This document shows, piece after piece, positions 34,601 to 47,400 of a stretch of DNA of 64,000 nt. The DNA is taken from the NCBI RefSeq assembly GCF_003286085.1, contig NW_020825369.1, forward strand, positions 620,001 through 684,000. Direction: 5' to 3'. Origin of the DNA: Drosophila persimilis. Its lineage: Eukaryota; Arthropoda; Insecta; Diptera; Drosophilidae. Numbering within the stretch: position 1 is the stretch's first letter; each line of letters begins with the position of its first letter. The translations under genes and the position numbers were made by a program. Under the pieces are notes generated by a model, which saw only the letters and a program-made list of their open reading frames with translations, did no database searches and was not told the origin of the DNA.

Positions 34601-37600
34601 GGGTCCCCACGTGACCCACGGGGTGGCGTTGATTAGCTTCACCTTTAAGTGAGATTTTCCGACGCTCATTTGGCGGCGGTGGCGGCGGCAGCTCCCGTTC
34701 GGTCCAATGCTAATTGAGCGTTAGACTTTCGATGATTGATAAAACGAGGCAATGCGAGGCAGTTTCTGTATTTCCCCCTCCCCCTCCCCCTCCATCTTCA
34801 TTCCCATAGAGGTCCATCGATGGATGAATGATCGTACTTCCCGCTGCAACTGGATATGCCGGCTCTCCTTCCTCTGGCCTCCACTGGCAGATTCTTCTCT
34901 GCCTGGGGATCCTCCTTTGCAGATTCCTCTTTTGTAGGCTTCTGGGTTTGTAGGCCTACAGTGTAAAAGCAAATAAATTCAGATGAGCTGCAGCCGAAAT
35001 CAGCAGCAAAACCCGATGCGCACCGCACCGCATGGAAAGCATCTAAATTAAGTGCGAAACCAGTTGTCGGTTGGCTGCTGGCTGCCGGCTGGGGCTGGGG
35101 CTGGGGGGAGGTTGGGGCTGTACGATGTACGGACTTCCATTCGGGGCTGATGGCTGATGGCTGACGTCATGCATGCAAGAGGCAGGGGCAGTGCAGGGGG
35201 CAGTGCAGGGGGCAGCGGCAAACAGTTGCCGGTTGCCGCTTTCCGCTTGCCGGTTGGCACACACCACACCACACATTAACCAGTTCTTGAAGCAGTTGTT
35301 GTTGCTGCTGTTGTTGTCGTCCTAGTTATGTGTGAGCCAAATTTCTTGGAGCCAACTTTAGTCGCTTCCAGCACTCCCCCCGCCCCGCTGTGTGGATGCC
35401 CCGGCTATCTCCCTCCCACTCGTGGCTATACATATGCAAAACCCAAGAACCTACTGAAAAAGAGTTTTTTTATACAGGGTATTCGTGCTTGATAAAGGGT
35501 ATATTGGTGGCCCTTGAATCGGCGGTCGGCAAGGAGTCCCCTTTTGCCAGCTGTCTACGCACACAAACGCACTGCAGGAGACGTGAATGTGTGCGTGCCG
35601 ACCGCTGCCTAAAATATACCCTGTATATATGTATTACTCTCTGATGGGCTGCAGGGCATCAGATTAGTACATAATCCCCCTCAATTTGAGATTTTAAATG
35701 TAATTTCCATAAATAATAAATCCAATTAGAGGGTATCCGAACGTCGAAGCATCGCCGGAAGCGTTCTTGGTTGTTTTGTTTTGTTTTGCTTCGCTTTGTT
35801 TTTTGTTTTGTTTTTCGATGTTTTCTCGTTTCCTTTGTTGCGTTTTGTCTTGGGCTCTCCGGCCGGATCGTTGCCCAATTCTGCAGCAGCAATTGTAGAC
35901 TCGGACGCAGAGGCAGACGCAGAGGCAGACGCAAGACGCAGACAAGAAGCGACAGCGGCAGCAGCGTCTTCTTGGGCGTCGGCAGAGCATGCAGTTTTTG
36001 TTTTCATTTGGAAATTTGCATTGAATCAAAGCCCTGACGAAATGCAGCCCCCCTCCCCCACCCCCCCGAAATGCAGGGTATTGTAATCTCTGTAGAATTA
36101 ATCAGACTTCTTTTGTCCTCTTCGGTTGGGCAAGGGTTGAAAGGGGTAACTCTAAGCCACTGCTGTGCATGCAATGAAGCCATTGACCCGTGAATGACCC
36201 CATTGTACCCATGGGTTTCGATGAGAAATATGATCTGGGTTAGGGGCAAACGGCTATCAAAAAATCCAAGAATATGGCTGCAAGATCTACAAATAAAAAA
36301 AGGGATTCATTCATTCCTGGAGAATCCGTCTGCAATTTATTTATTTATTGCACAAAAACTTTGATTTACACCGAAAATATTATGCAAATTTGGAAAAAAC
36401 TGAAAATAGAGTACCTTTAAAGGTTTACTCAGAGGAGTGACGCGTTTGAATGGTTTACTTATGAGTTCTACTAGACTAGAAACTCTACAATTTTTAAAAG
36501 CGGAAGAGGAATCATAACTCTCCTCAAAACTTAAATCGAAGCAGCTACAAAAAACATGTGTATGGATAGTAGAGAGCTTTCAGGAGGGGCAGAGCTCCAT
36601 AGTCGCAGCTAGACTATCATTCAAACGAATTAAAATCAACTAATCCGAACTTTAGTTGTGGTTGAATAATTGCAAAGCCCCAGACTTTTATTTGAATTAC
36701 TCAATTCTACCCACAATCCTATTGCGCTGCGGTGTCTCGTTCAAGTTCATTAGCTTCTGTGGAAGAAACATAGGAAAATATAGGAATAAAAGAAGAGTGA
36801 GAGATGGCAGAAAAGAAGCTTCGACATTCACTCTAACCATACAAAAATAGTAAATGAAGAAATGAAATTCGCATAATGATGACCATTTGCGAGTGGGAAG
36901 TGGGGATTCGGATTATGTAAAGCCCCAAGATTTGTCTTTCTCCAAAAGGCCATCAAACGGTTTTCAGCGCCTTGGATTATCCGATAAATATGGCAAACAG
37001 ATGATGATTGGAGGAGTAGAGGCAAAGGCGGAGGGCGGAAAGGGGGAGGGCGGAGTCGTGCCTCGAACAAGTACAGACAATGGGAAAACAAATTGAGAAA
37101 TTCAATTGGAAAGAAGAAAAGCAATGGAAAAATAAAAAAATAATAATAATAAGCTGCTAATCGCTTGTAAACATGAGTTTTCCAATGAAAAATGCACACA
37201 CGAAAATCAATGGACGAGAGACACGAGGTAATGATACACATACCGATGGGGATGGGAGGGTGTGGAGGTGGTACGTGATTTAGAGCCGAACGGGGGCGGG
37301 CGGCACAGAGAACCCTTGTGGGCGAACTTTCCCATTGTCTATGCCACATGAGCGGCAAGCACGGCCAACGCTGCTGCTGCTGCCTCTGCCGCTGCTCGTT
37401 GATTGATGAAGGCGCCAGTGGCGTTGCGGCGTCGGCGGCGGCAAGCGGCAAGCGGTATACAAAAAGCTTGGCCAGTGGGCAGCCGCAGCCCCACTCAATG
37501 AAGAGAGGTGTATGGAGGGGGGTGGCGGGGATTCATTCATGGCCAAGAGAAGAAACAACAAGTGGAGCGGCGGGGCGGAGGAAAGCAAAGCGAAGTGCAA

Positions 37601-38416
37601 GTGAAAGTGATTCCAAGTCGGAATCGGACTATCGGAGTACTCGGCGGCGCAGTACTTCATGAAACCACAAAAATTTCCCACTAACATCATTTTTTGTGTG
37701 TGTGTTTTTTTTTTGTTGGTTTGTATCTTTCTCTGGGTCTCTGTCTCTGTCTCGTGTCTTTGCGCCCCATCTTTCTTTCAACATTTCCATGGGGCTGCTG
37801 TGCTCGTGCTCGTGCTTGCACTCGTATCTCCCATCCATCCGTCAGCAGCGCAGCTCATCTTTGTCGTGGATTCGTGTGTTACACATTTAATTGAATGAAA
37901 AAGCAGAAGATGGAAAACCCTAATGACAGAGGAGAGTGAATCTTGAACCGATCCATGGTCCCCGATAGGCAGCCCTGTCAAGCTTCATTAGACCCCCAAT
38001 CCGATCCGATCCGATGCGACGTCTTGGGTTTGGGTTCGTCTGTGGGTATGGGGTTCGGTTCGGTTCGGTTCGGTGCGGTGCGGTGCGGTTCGGGTATTGT
38101 CTCTTAAGCATTCAGCGGTTCAGCGTTCACTTTCTAATGAGCCGCAAAGCCCAGACCCAGGCCCAGGCCCAGGCCCAAGCACAGTTGTAGCCATGACCGA
38201 ATGAACAATTCAATGGCCCCGCCAGCGGTGGCAACACGCAAGTTGAAGGTGGGCTCTCCCCTCCCCCATCTCCCCCTCTCTCTCTCTATAGGGGAAGGCT
38301 CTGGGGGCCCCTAAGCTCTCGCAATCGTTTTGCTTCTCTGTGTTTTCTCTGTTTTGGGGCGGACTGAAGGTCTACTAGCCATGTATGTAGTACCCCTCTC
38401 TACCCTACCCAACCTC

Positions 38417-38464
<48 letters not shown>

Positions 38465-41400
38465 GTTGCTTACAAATTGGGTTCAAAATGCCGAAGGTCA
38501 GTCGAGCTACAGCACTGCAGAAAGTGGCGGGCGGAGGGCGAAGGGCGAAGGCTAAGGGGAGGAATAGGTAATCGCTTAGTTAGTAACTACATGCGACAAA
38601 ACCTTTTGCGATGTTTACTAATGAAATATAAAATACGTTTCATATGTGAGCAGAAGAGGGGCGATTGAGGAGTTGATTCGTTGACAGTTCTTCCGAAATA
38701 GTCCTTAGGAGTGGGTGGAAATGAAGACAGATGACAACCGGTGATGACAGTAAATGGTAATCTGAAAATATTAAACCCTCTTAAGGTGTTAGCAGGTGCA
38801 TTAGCAGCAGCAGCAGACTGTTCAAATAATGATTATCTCCAATCGACTTAAGGACTTTCCTTAATTTACCCTTCTATAGGAGTTTTGGAACATTCCCAGC
38901 CACTTCTTTAGTCCCAAAACTTAATTAAAAGCGTTCCAGCGACACTTTGCTGGGCTTTCGTTGAGGCTCTGCTTGTGAACGAGTGATTCAGGTGTAGTTA
39001 CAGTAGCAACAGAAAACAGATTAACATACCAAAGGAGCTTCCGAACAAAGGGAGTCCAAAGAAGGGGGAGAGAGATGTGCGTCAGAGCAGAAAGCTCATC
39101 TCAGTTCTAATTATAGACTTCTCGCTTATTTAGCTCCTGGTTCCTGGAGCTCGCTCCAACCCCGCCTGATGACAGCAGGAACCCCTATTAAAATCGCTCT
39201 GGCAACCCTCGGGTAGTACTGTTGCTGCGACTGCGGCTGCTGCTGCTGTTGCTGTCATCATCATCGTTGTTGTCGGGTTTGTTTGTTGATTGTTTCATAA
39301 CACGGCCTGAAACGCCGCAGCAAGACGAGGTACGAGATACGCGGTAAGCGGTACGAGACGCAGCCCCAGACACAAGTATGGCAAATGGGTTTGTGTACCT
39401 TGTGCCTAATGCGTTAATATCAGCCAAGCCAAGCAAGTCTAGGCCGCAGGGACACGGGACAAGGGACAAGGGACAAGGGAGAGGGACAGGGGAGAGCAGA
39501 GAGCGGGCCAAAAGTGTGGTGTGTAGATACGCGATACTCCGTATGTATTCCGTATTCCGTATATATTTTTACGACTTTAGTTTTAACGATGGCCCCACCG
39601 ACGACTATGACAGAGCGACAGCAGGTTTCAATGAAAAGTCAAAACAGGCCTCAGGTCCGGATATAAATGGTTTGTTGTCTGAGAAGCGGTATGGTTCACA
39701 CACGTACAGATATGCGCACTCATGCACAGGCGGCGAATACAGTCATCAGTCTTAACGCTTGGCTCAGTCCGATTCGGAGTCCGACTCGGAGTTGGAGTCG
39801 GAGTCGTAGTCGTAGTCGGAGCCAGTGAGGCATTACGTTGCCCATTTTGTTAGTGGCCCCAGCCGCCGCAAGCTAACGACGAGCGGGAGAGCGACTAACT
39901 ACCAGAGGCAGGCACTCGACTCCACTCGGCCATAATGTACGGCACATGCACATGCCATATGGAGAGGCGGCGGCGGACGTCAGCACATCAGCAGCAGCAC
40001 CAGCAGCAGCAGGCAGCAGCAGTAAAGCGCCCCCGCTCGCCCTTCGCACGATCGTGAGTCACCTGAGCGTAACGTAAGCTCAGCCTGTTGTTCGAGTACG
40101 AGCGCGGGCATACTCACTTTTTTTGTCAGCACTCACTAAACGAGAAAGCCGATGCGTTGCCGTCATTTCGGACTATCCAGAAATGCAGCAACCTGTCGGA
40201 GAGCTCCGCAGTGCAGTTGCTGTCGCGTTTAGCCAGTACTTGATCCCAGTTTATTGTTCACTCTCCGCTCGCATGCGCTCTCACTCTCGCCTGCAGTCTG
40301 CTGTCTGCAGTCGTTGTCTGGAGCAGCTGTTAATGCGCTCTCGGAGAGGAAGCCAGCCAGCCAGCCAGCCAGCCTCTCTTTGGCTTCGTGTTTGCTGTTT
40401 GGTGTGTGCTCTGTGTGCCTGTGTGTGTGCTCAAAGTCGTTTGCATACGAATTTACACCTTTTTACGACTGTTTGTCGATTTACGAGCATGTTCATATGT
40501 TGTATGTATGTGCCTTCGGATCTCTTTTGCAATTGCCCAATTTGACAATGGGAGTCAAGTGGGAAAGCCCTGAAAGCTCCATAAACAGTGGGAGATGACT
40601 GCAAAGAGCCCGAGCCCGAGCCGCAGCCCTGTATTGTGCAAGTCTTATGAGAAACGTTGATTGGGTTAAAAATGCAAATAACTTTGATAATTGCATTGCT
40701 GCTTAGTGCCGCATTATAATGGGGGTTATATAACCCCAATTAGACCCACTGTGGCAGCACACGTCATGTGTCATGTGTCATGTCTCATGTGTCATGTGGT
40801 ACAGGTGTGCGGCAGAGAGAATCTTCTGGATGGCCCGATTATTTGTTTTTGTTTGGGCCGAATGTTTGTTTTGTGGATCAATCGGAAGAGCCATGGAACA
40901 GCCAGCAATGTTAGCCAGCTTTTTAAGTGGCACACAGCCACAGTAGTGGCCATGCGATGCTCTCACCCATACCATGGCACTATCGCCACCTGGCCGGCCG
41001 CCCTCTCCCGCCTCATTCGACTGGCAAGCCGCTCGCTGGAACAGTTTTTCAGACCCCGACCGACGGCATCGCCATTCTCTCTCAAAGCTCCGTCGAGGTA
41101 GCACACAGGTTGCTCGCGCGCGCTGTACTTCGTCTCTTTCGAACAGTTTTCGTAGTCGGCCGTCAGCCGTTCGTGTGCGTTCGTGTTGATCGTTTCTACG
41201 TACGTACGTTGGTGTGTGTGCGTGCGTGTGTTGGTGCATTTGTTAGTCACTTTGTTGTTGGCTGTCATTGCGATATTCGATAATCAATATTCAATATTCA
41301 CATTATTCCCGATATGTAGTCATTGTTTTTTTGTTTTTGTTTGTTTTTTTGGCAACACCGAAAATTATTATATTTCCCAATGGAAATGCAAATTGATTTT

Positions 41401-44400
41401 GCAAACACAAATTGCGGCCATGTGTATGGGTCTTTTTTTTCGTGTGCGTGTGAGTGCTAAATGAAAAGAAAATCAACGAAAAAAAATACGCATCACGCAA
41501 AGCTTTTATTACATTTGTTGTTGCTGTCCGTCTGTCTGTCTAGTGGGGCAGGGACAGGGCCGGGGCCGGTTTATTAATTTGACATCGTCGTGTCCGCCTG
41601 CCACAATATCACAATAATAAAAAAAAAACCCTCCATCGAATAAAACAAAGCGGAAACCATGAAACAATCCACAACAACAACAACAGCAGCACATCACACA
41701 ATTTTTTTATGTAAAAAATAAAATATAATTAAAGAGAAAATCGCCTTTCTCCAGCTGCGAGTATCACAAAAACAATAGTGCCGCCAAGCAGTCAACAGCA
41801 GCAGCGGCCAGAGAGGGAGAAAGAGCGGGAACCACGGCCACTGCCCCGTTACGTTTCGGCAAACACAACAACAACAACAGCAACAAGAGTGTGCGCCCCA
41901 AACCATATGTGTCTCTCTCTTTCTGTCTGTCTGTCTCTTTCTGCATGTGTGGTGAACTGGAAATTTCTATTATTTTGTAATTGAAATTATAGCAAGTGCC
42001 AGGGAAGAAAGAGAGAGCGAGAGAGGGAGATCGCTTGCGGCTCAAACATTCTGCCATCCTTAATGAGCCCATCCGTCAAGGGAGAAAGGGAGTACCCACT
42101 GATCCTAGTCGTTCCTTGAGTTTCAAGAAACTTCCTGAACTGCAATCGAAAAGATCTAGTTACACCGATAGGATCCCTTCGAATGCTATTGTAATGAAGA
42201 GAATCCTTCTGTTACCTCCCTCGGGCGGGGTGCAACGTTTTGCAAGGAATATTTATGAAATTTCTGTAAATCAGCTGATTCAGAGCGACAAACACATCTT
42301 GGAAGTCGAATTATTCACAGTTTCAGCCTCAGCCGTAACTCAGGCTCCGAAAACGAGAGACAGACAGAGAGAGAGAGAGAGAGAGAGGAGTCACCACTTT
42401 CAGTCCGAAAACGTCGCTCACTTTTGACTCCCTGCTCTTTGGTGCTTCTGGCCTGGCTTGTATAATCGCTGCCACCCTGCCACCCAATTACGCTGCATCG
42501 TCGTCGTTGCCGTGGACGTTGGTTGCATATTGTATTTCCACTTCCTCTTCCGCTCTTCAGTTGTGGCGCGGAGTGAGAGCCAAGTCCACACAGAGAGGCA
42601 GAGAGAGCGGGAGAGTGTGTGTGTGTGTGTGTTTGCTGGTGATTTCTGTTACGTGCGCCGTTACTAATGACACGAAAGTGAATAAAAAGGCATCGGGCAC
42701 GGGGCTCTGCTAACCCCCTCCAGCACTCCACCCTGCCGCAATCTGCAGCAGCACCAAACTCCAGTGCGAGTGAGAGAGAGAGACAGGGAGAGGGAGAGGG
42801 AGAGTTAGAGTACAGAAAATAATTATAAATTAAATAATTATACAATACAAGCAAGAAAACAACTTAAAGCTGATTGTAGCTGCTGCCTGTTGTTGTTGCC
42901 ACTGTAGCTGCTGCTGCTGCTGCTGCTCGTGCAGTGGAACACCTGTAAAACAAAGGCAGCTCTATCTGCGGCAACCCTAGCCCGCCGCTGATGTCGTGCT
43001 CGAGAGCGGATGCAACCCAGTCAGCCCCCAAGTCCCGCTACGGTCCGCTCCAAGCTCTATATCTGTTGCATTGTTGCAAACCGAACCAGAAAAAAGCACA
43101 GTAACCGAAACAGACACAGAAACAGAAAACTGAAAACTGAAAACCGAAAACTAAAAACTAAAAACAGAAAACAGACTTTTCTTATAAACCTTAAAGCAAA
43201 CGAAAAACCTGCTCGACAAAATTGCAATTATGTACAAACAAAAGTTTCTCAGAAATGGCTGAAAGAAACAAACAGAACAAGTTGGAACAGTTCTTGGGAG
43301 TAGTCAGAAACGGCAGCGGCAACAACTAGAACACACCACCAACAACAAAAGCAACAACAGCAACAGCAACAGAGGCACACAACAGCAACAGCAACAACAA
43401 AAGCAACGACAGCTAAAAACGACAACTAATAGGTTGCTAAATAACGAAAATATTCCGCTTTTAGCTGATTTTGTGATACCTTAGCAAAGGGAGAGGGTAT
43501 GATGAGCAGCTTTGGGTCTCCCTCTGTTCTGCTTCCTCTGCTTGATGTGGAGGTAATCCTGTGATTGCAATCCTCACATCTGCAAGAAGCTTCTATATCT
43601 TTTGCTATGCTAATCGCTGTCATTATCCGAGGAACGTGCACCACTCAGTAGAGTAGATAGAGAGTATCAAGAGTTCGAGTTACTTTTCTTTCAGGTGTTT
43701 TTTGTTTTTTTTTTTTGTTTTGTGGGGTTCGAGATTCGTGTGTTTTGTGAGTGGGCCTTAGAGCAGCATTCTATTCTACTACAACGTTTGTGATTGAGAT
43801 TGAGAGAACTCCCCTGAAGCGCTTATTGGCAGCAGTAAGCAGCAAGCAGTAGGCGACTTGTTTTGGCCAATAATTCCATGACTTGTTCCAAGGCTGGGCC
43901 TGGGCACCGCACCGCCAGAATCGTGAGATTATCGCTTGTTTGCACAGCTTTTTAGCTTGATTCACTCATGAATCGATGGCTGTGAGTGTATGCATGTCCG
44001 CTGACTGTTCTCTGTTTTTCGGTTCTCTGACGAAACAACAATTGGAGACGGGACAGAGCCAGAGCCAGACCCAGAGACAGTGGCAAGTGTTGTCACAATT
44101 GTATCCCGCACCGTAACAGAGATGTCTCCGAGCAGGCGCAGGCGGATGGATCGCTTTCAAGCTCTCGAAAGACTCTCGAAAAAGGTTCTTGAACTTGAGA
44201 TTTTATGGAAGAAAGTGTGGGGGTTGGTGGCAGTCTTGTGCTCCTCCATAAATATAATATTTTTATGTGTGGTTTGATGGCAGATCTTGATCTTGGGACA
44301 AAACACATTGAGTGCCTCTGTTGTTGTTCTTGTTGTTTCCCTTTCTATTCGGTTTGCTATTCGCTCGCGTTCGTGTGTATTCGTTTCTATAACTCATTGT

Positions 44401-47400
44401 TTTCATGGCAAATTCTCACGCATTTCGCACATAAATTTTCATATGATTTATGGATCATTCGGCCCTCGGTCCGACCGTCATTGTATGTTGCCAAGTGGAT
44501 CAGGTCATTCAGTCAATTCAGTTGTTCAGAGCGTGAGGATCACCCCTTCGCTGGGCCTCAGCCTGGGCCTGGGCCTGGGCCTGGGCCCGTGCCAGAACAC
44601 ACTTTCCCGTCTGAGGCACGTCTGTGGATCTGGATTGGAGCAGATCCAACACCTGCGATCCGATCCGAACCGAACCGATCCGATCCGAACCCTCCTCTAG
44701 TCTGTCTGTCTGGCACAAGTCGATCGTTGTCTCTGCGTGTCGTGACATGTTCAATTTGAATATTGTTTATTTGCATTCTCCCTTCTCGCTTGCGCACTCT
44801 CTCTCGGTGCCGTTCTCTCTTTCTGTTTGCTTTTTCCTACATAAATAGTTCTGCAGTTGACAACTTGCGACTTTTACTTGCGATCGGATCGACCGACTGA
44901 CTGACTGACTGAATGACTGAATGCCTGATCGCTGACCCAAAAAACAGAAACCGACACAAAAACAGCAGCAGCAGCAGCAGCGGCAGCGGCAGCGCCGCAA
45001 CAGCATGATGATTGAATGCGATTGCTCGGAGCAGAGCTCTCTCATTGACGCTTGCGTGTGCGTCGTGTGTTTTTGCAAGTGTCATGCTCTTCCATACAGC
45101 ATGATTATCATATTAAACGATCATGGGATAGGGGATGAAGGGTATGATGGAACTTAGACCCATACATGATCTCTAGAGATTTTTCTTCATCCCCGGGCGT
45201 GACTGATGCCCGGGAATCCCCTATGGATTATTATTACTTAAACTAAAGATTCCGCCCTAGGTCCTCTGATCTTAGCTAAGATCCAAGATCTAGATTCATG
45301 ATCTGTATAGATTATTCTGCCTCACAGTAGTGAGGAGTGACTGATGATTGATGGGTGGACCAAACGGACCATAATCATGCCAGCAAAATACTGTAGAAAT
45401 ATCTAAAAGATCTGTCACAAACAAATCACACAAGATACTTGTATTAGAGAAATGATTAGTGGAACTAGAAGCTCTTAGGCGTCTGCCACTAAACGAAAAG
45501 ATCAGATGCGGGTTTGAATGGTTTTTGGACACATATAAATATCCCCCGATAAGTGATTGAGTTTTCCACTTGAAAATAAGTTCTTCTCAAATCAGAAACA
45601 GGTGTGTTCCATTTCCAATCCGTTCCTTTCCAATCAGTTCCTGCAGCTGTTAAGGCACACTCAGAATCCGAAACAGAAACAGATAAGGAAACAAAAGTTC
45701 CAAAGGGTATCGTGATCTATAGCTCTCTGAGGTATTCCCAAGTCTATACAACACGTAGATCTCTCTGTCTCTCTCTCTCTCTCTATCGTTGTGTTGGTTT
45801 TTCTAACCTCCGACTGACTGGAGGCAGCACTCATAAATGTTATTCCATGTTTTATTTATACGATTGTTTTTATGACAAACGCGCTTTGAAGGGCACTCTC
45901 ATCCGCTCACCCACACTTCTCTCTCTCTCTCTCTCTCCGATGCCTTTGCTCTGTAGAGACAGAGGCAGTGGTGGGAGGGGAAAATAAAGACTGCAAATTA
46001 CTATCGCAAATGTGTCGCTGCTTTATCGTAGGCCCCCGCCGCATAAGAATGTAGCCCCATAGTCGCGCCAGAACGACGGAATTCCAAAACCAACAAAAAC
46101 CAAAGATAAAATGACAAAGAACGAGGCGAGTCGGCGGCTCAAACGAGAGAAACGCTCGCAAAAAGCGGACTGAAAAACGAACCCGAATCCCATAAAAAAA
46201 ATTGATAACCGCGCATAAAAGATCTCTCGATAACAAGAAATCAATTTGCAAAAAAAAAACCAAACAAACGAATAAACAAACGAAAGTTAGCGAAAAGCTG
46301 AACAAAAAAACACTAGAAAAGCGAATGCTGCCAATGCGTTGAAGGGGAAAGTGTCGCGTATTCCCGAATCCGAATCCGGACATCCTCCCCCCCCCATCGA
46401 ACATCGAGTCCGAGGAATCCACGCGGCAGCAATGTCGTCAAAATGTGAACACCACCACAAATCACGGCGCCAGCAGCTCCCAGTGCCGGCACCATCCCCC
46501 AGTCACAGCCACAGCCACTCCCATTCCCACTCCCACTCCCATTCCGACCTCAGTGGAGAGTCCTTCCTGCAGTACTGCACGGACGGGGACAAGAAGCCGC
46601 CGCCCATTGTGGTGGTGGTGGGGGATGGCCGGAGTCGAGTGCGGCGCGTTGTGCGCACTGCCACACGGCACGTGACGGTGGTCAGTCTTTCCACCCGGCA
46701 CAAGGAGACGCAGACACACACCTCGCACCATGTGACGGCGGTCAGGTAAGAAGATCTCTTCTCCAGATCCACAGCCGTGCTGTGGCCCCTGTGCCTTTGT
46801 GTGGCCTTCGTGTGGCTACGAAGTGTACTCCTAGTGGTCAAAACTCCCTTATCGCCCCCCACACACGCACCCATTGTAATCCCGTTATCTTTATGAGGGG
46901 GTTACTCGGTTCTCTGGCTATTTGTGGCCCTCCGATCATTTATTTATTAATACTTATACTCCGCGGTATTTGTGGGTTTCTCTCCAAAGTGTGTGTACTT
47001 ATTCGAACGGATAAGGGAATGCGTTTCCATGAGCCTTAAATGGAGTATCTTTATCAGATTATCAGTATCTTTAAGATTGTCCCAAGAACAGGGCGATCAT
47101 ATCTCCCACAAATCTATTAGTGCACCATTGGCCCTGTTAATAATCGTTCGATTCTTGACCCCCCGAGAATTCAACAAAGTGAAATTCCCTTACAGTGTGA
47201 AACTTCTGCAATACAAATTTTTCGTAGTAGAAGTTTCTGAAACTTGATCAAAATTTGTTTGGAAACTCCGTGGCGCTTTCTTCAGATTGAAACTAATTGA
47301 AATTAGTTTGGTTTCGCCAACTCCTCGACCTTTCAACTTTATCTCTATACTTTTTTTAAATATCCTTTAAAATAAGATATAAATTTGGCTCAAATATTCG

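Larger units (their letters stand above)
32528..46431 (+). other. siz intron, middle part
   Basis: About 13.9 kb without a supported coding exon. It contains a nested-hairpin element at 35471-35627, a GGTTC/GGTGC 5-bp repeat at 38052-38094, a CT20 tract at 38420-38462 and many CAG/CAA runs. GC-rich, promoter-like stretches occur at about 39740-40330 and 40980-41240. An A-rich, CAACAG-rich tract at 42960-43435 looks like 5' UTR. The A-rich sequence at 46040-46431 is most simply the 5' UTR of exon C. Confidence 0.55.
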
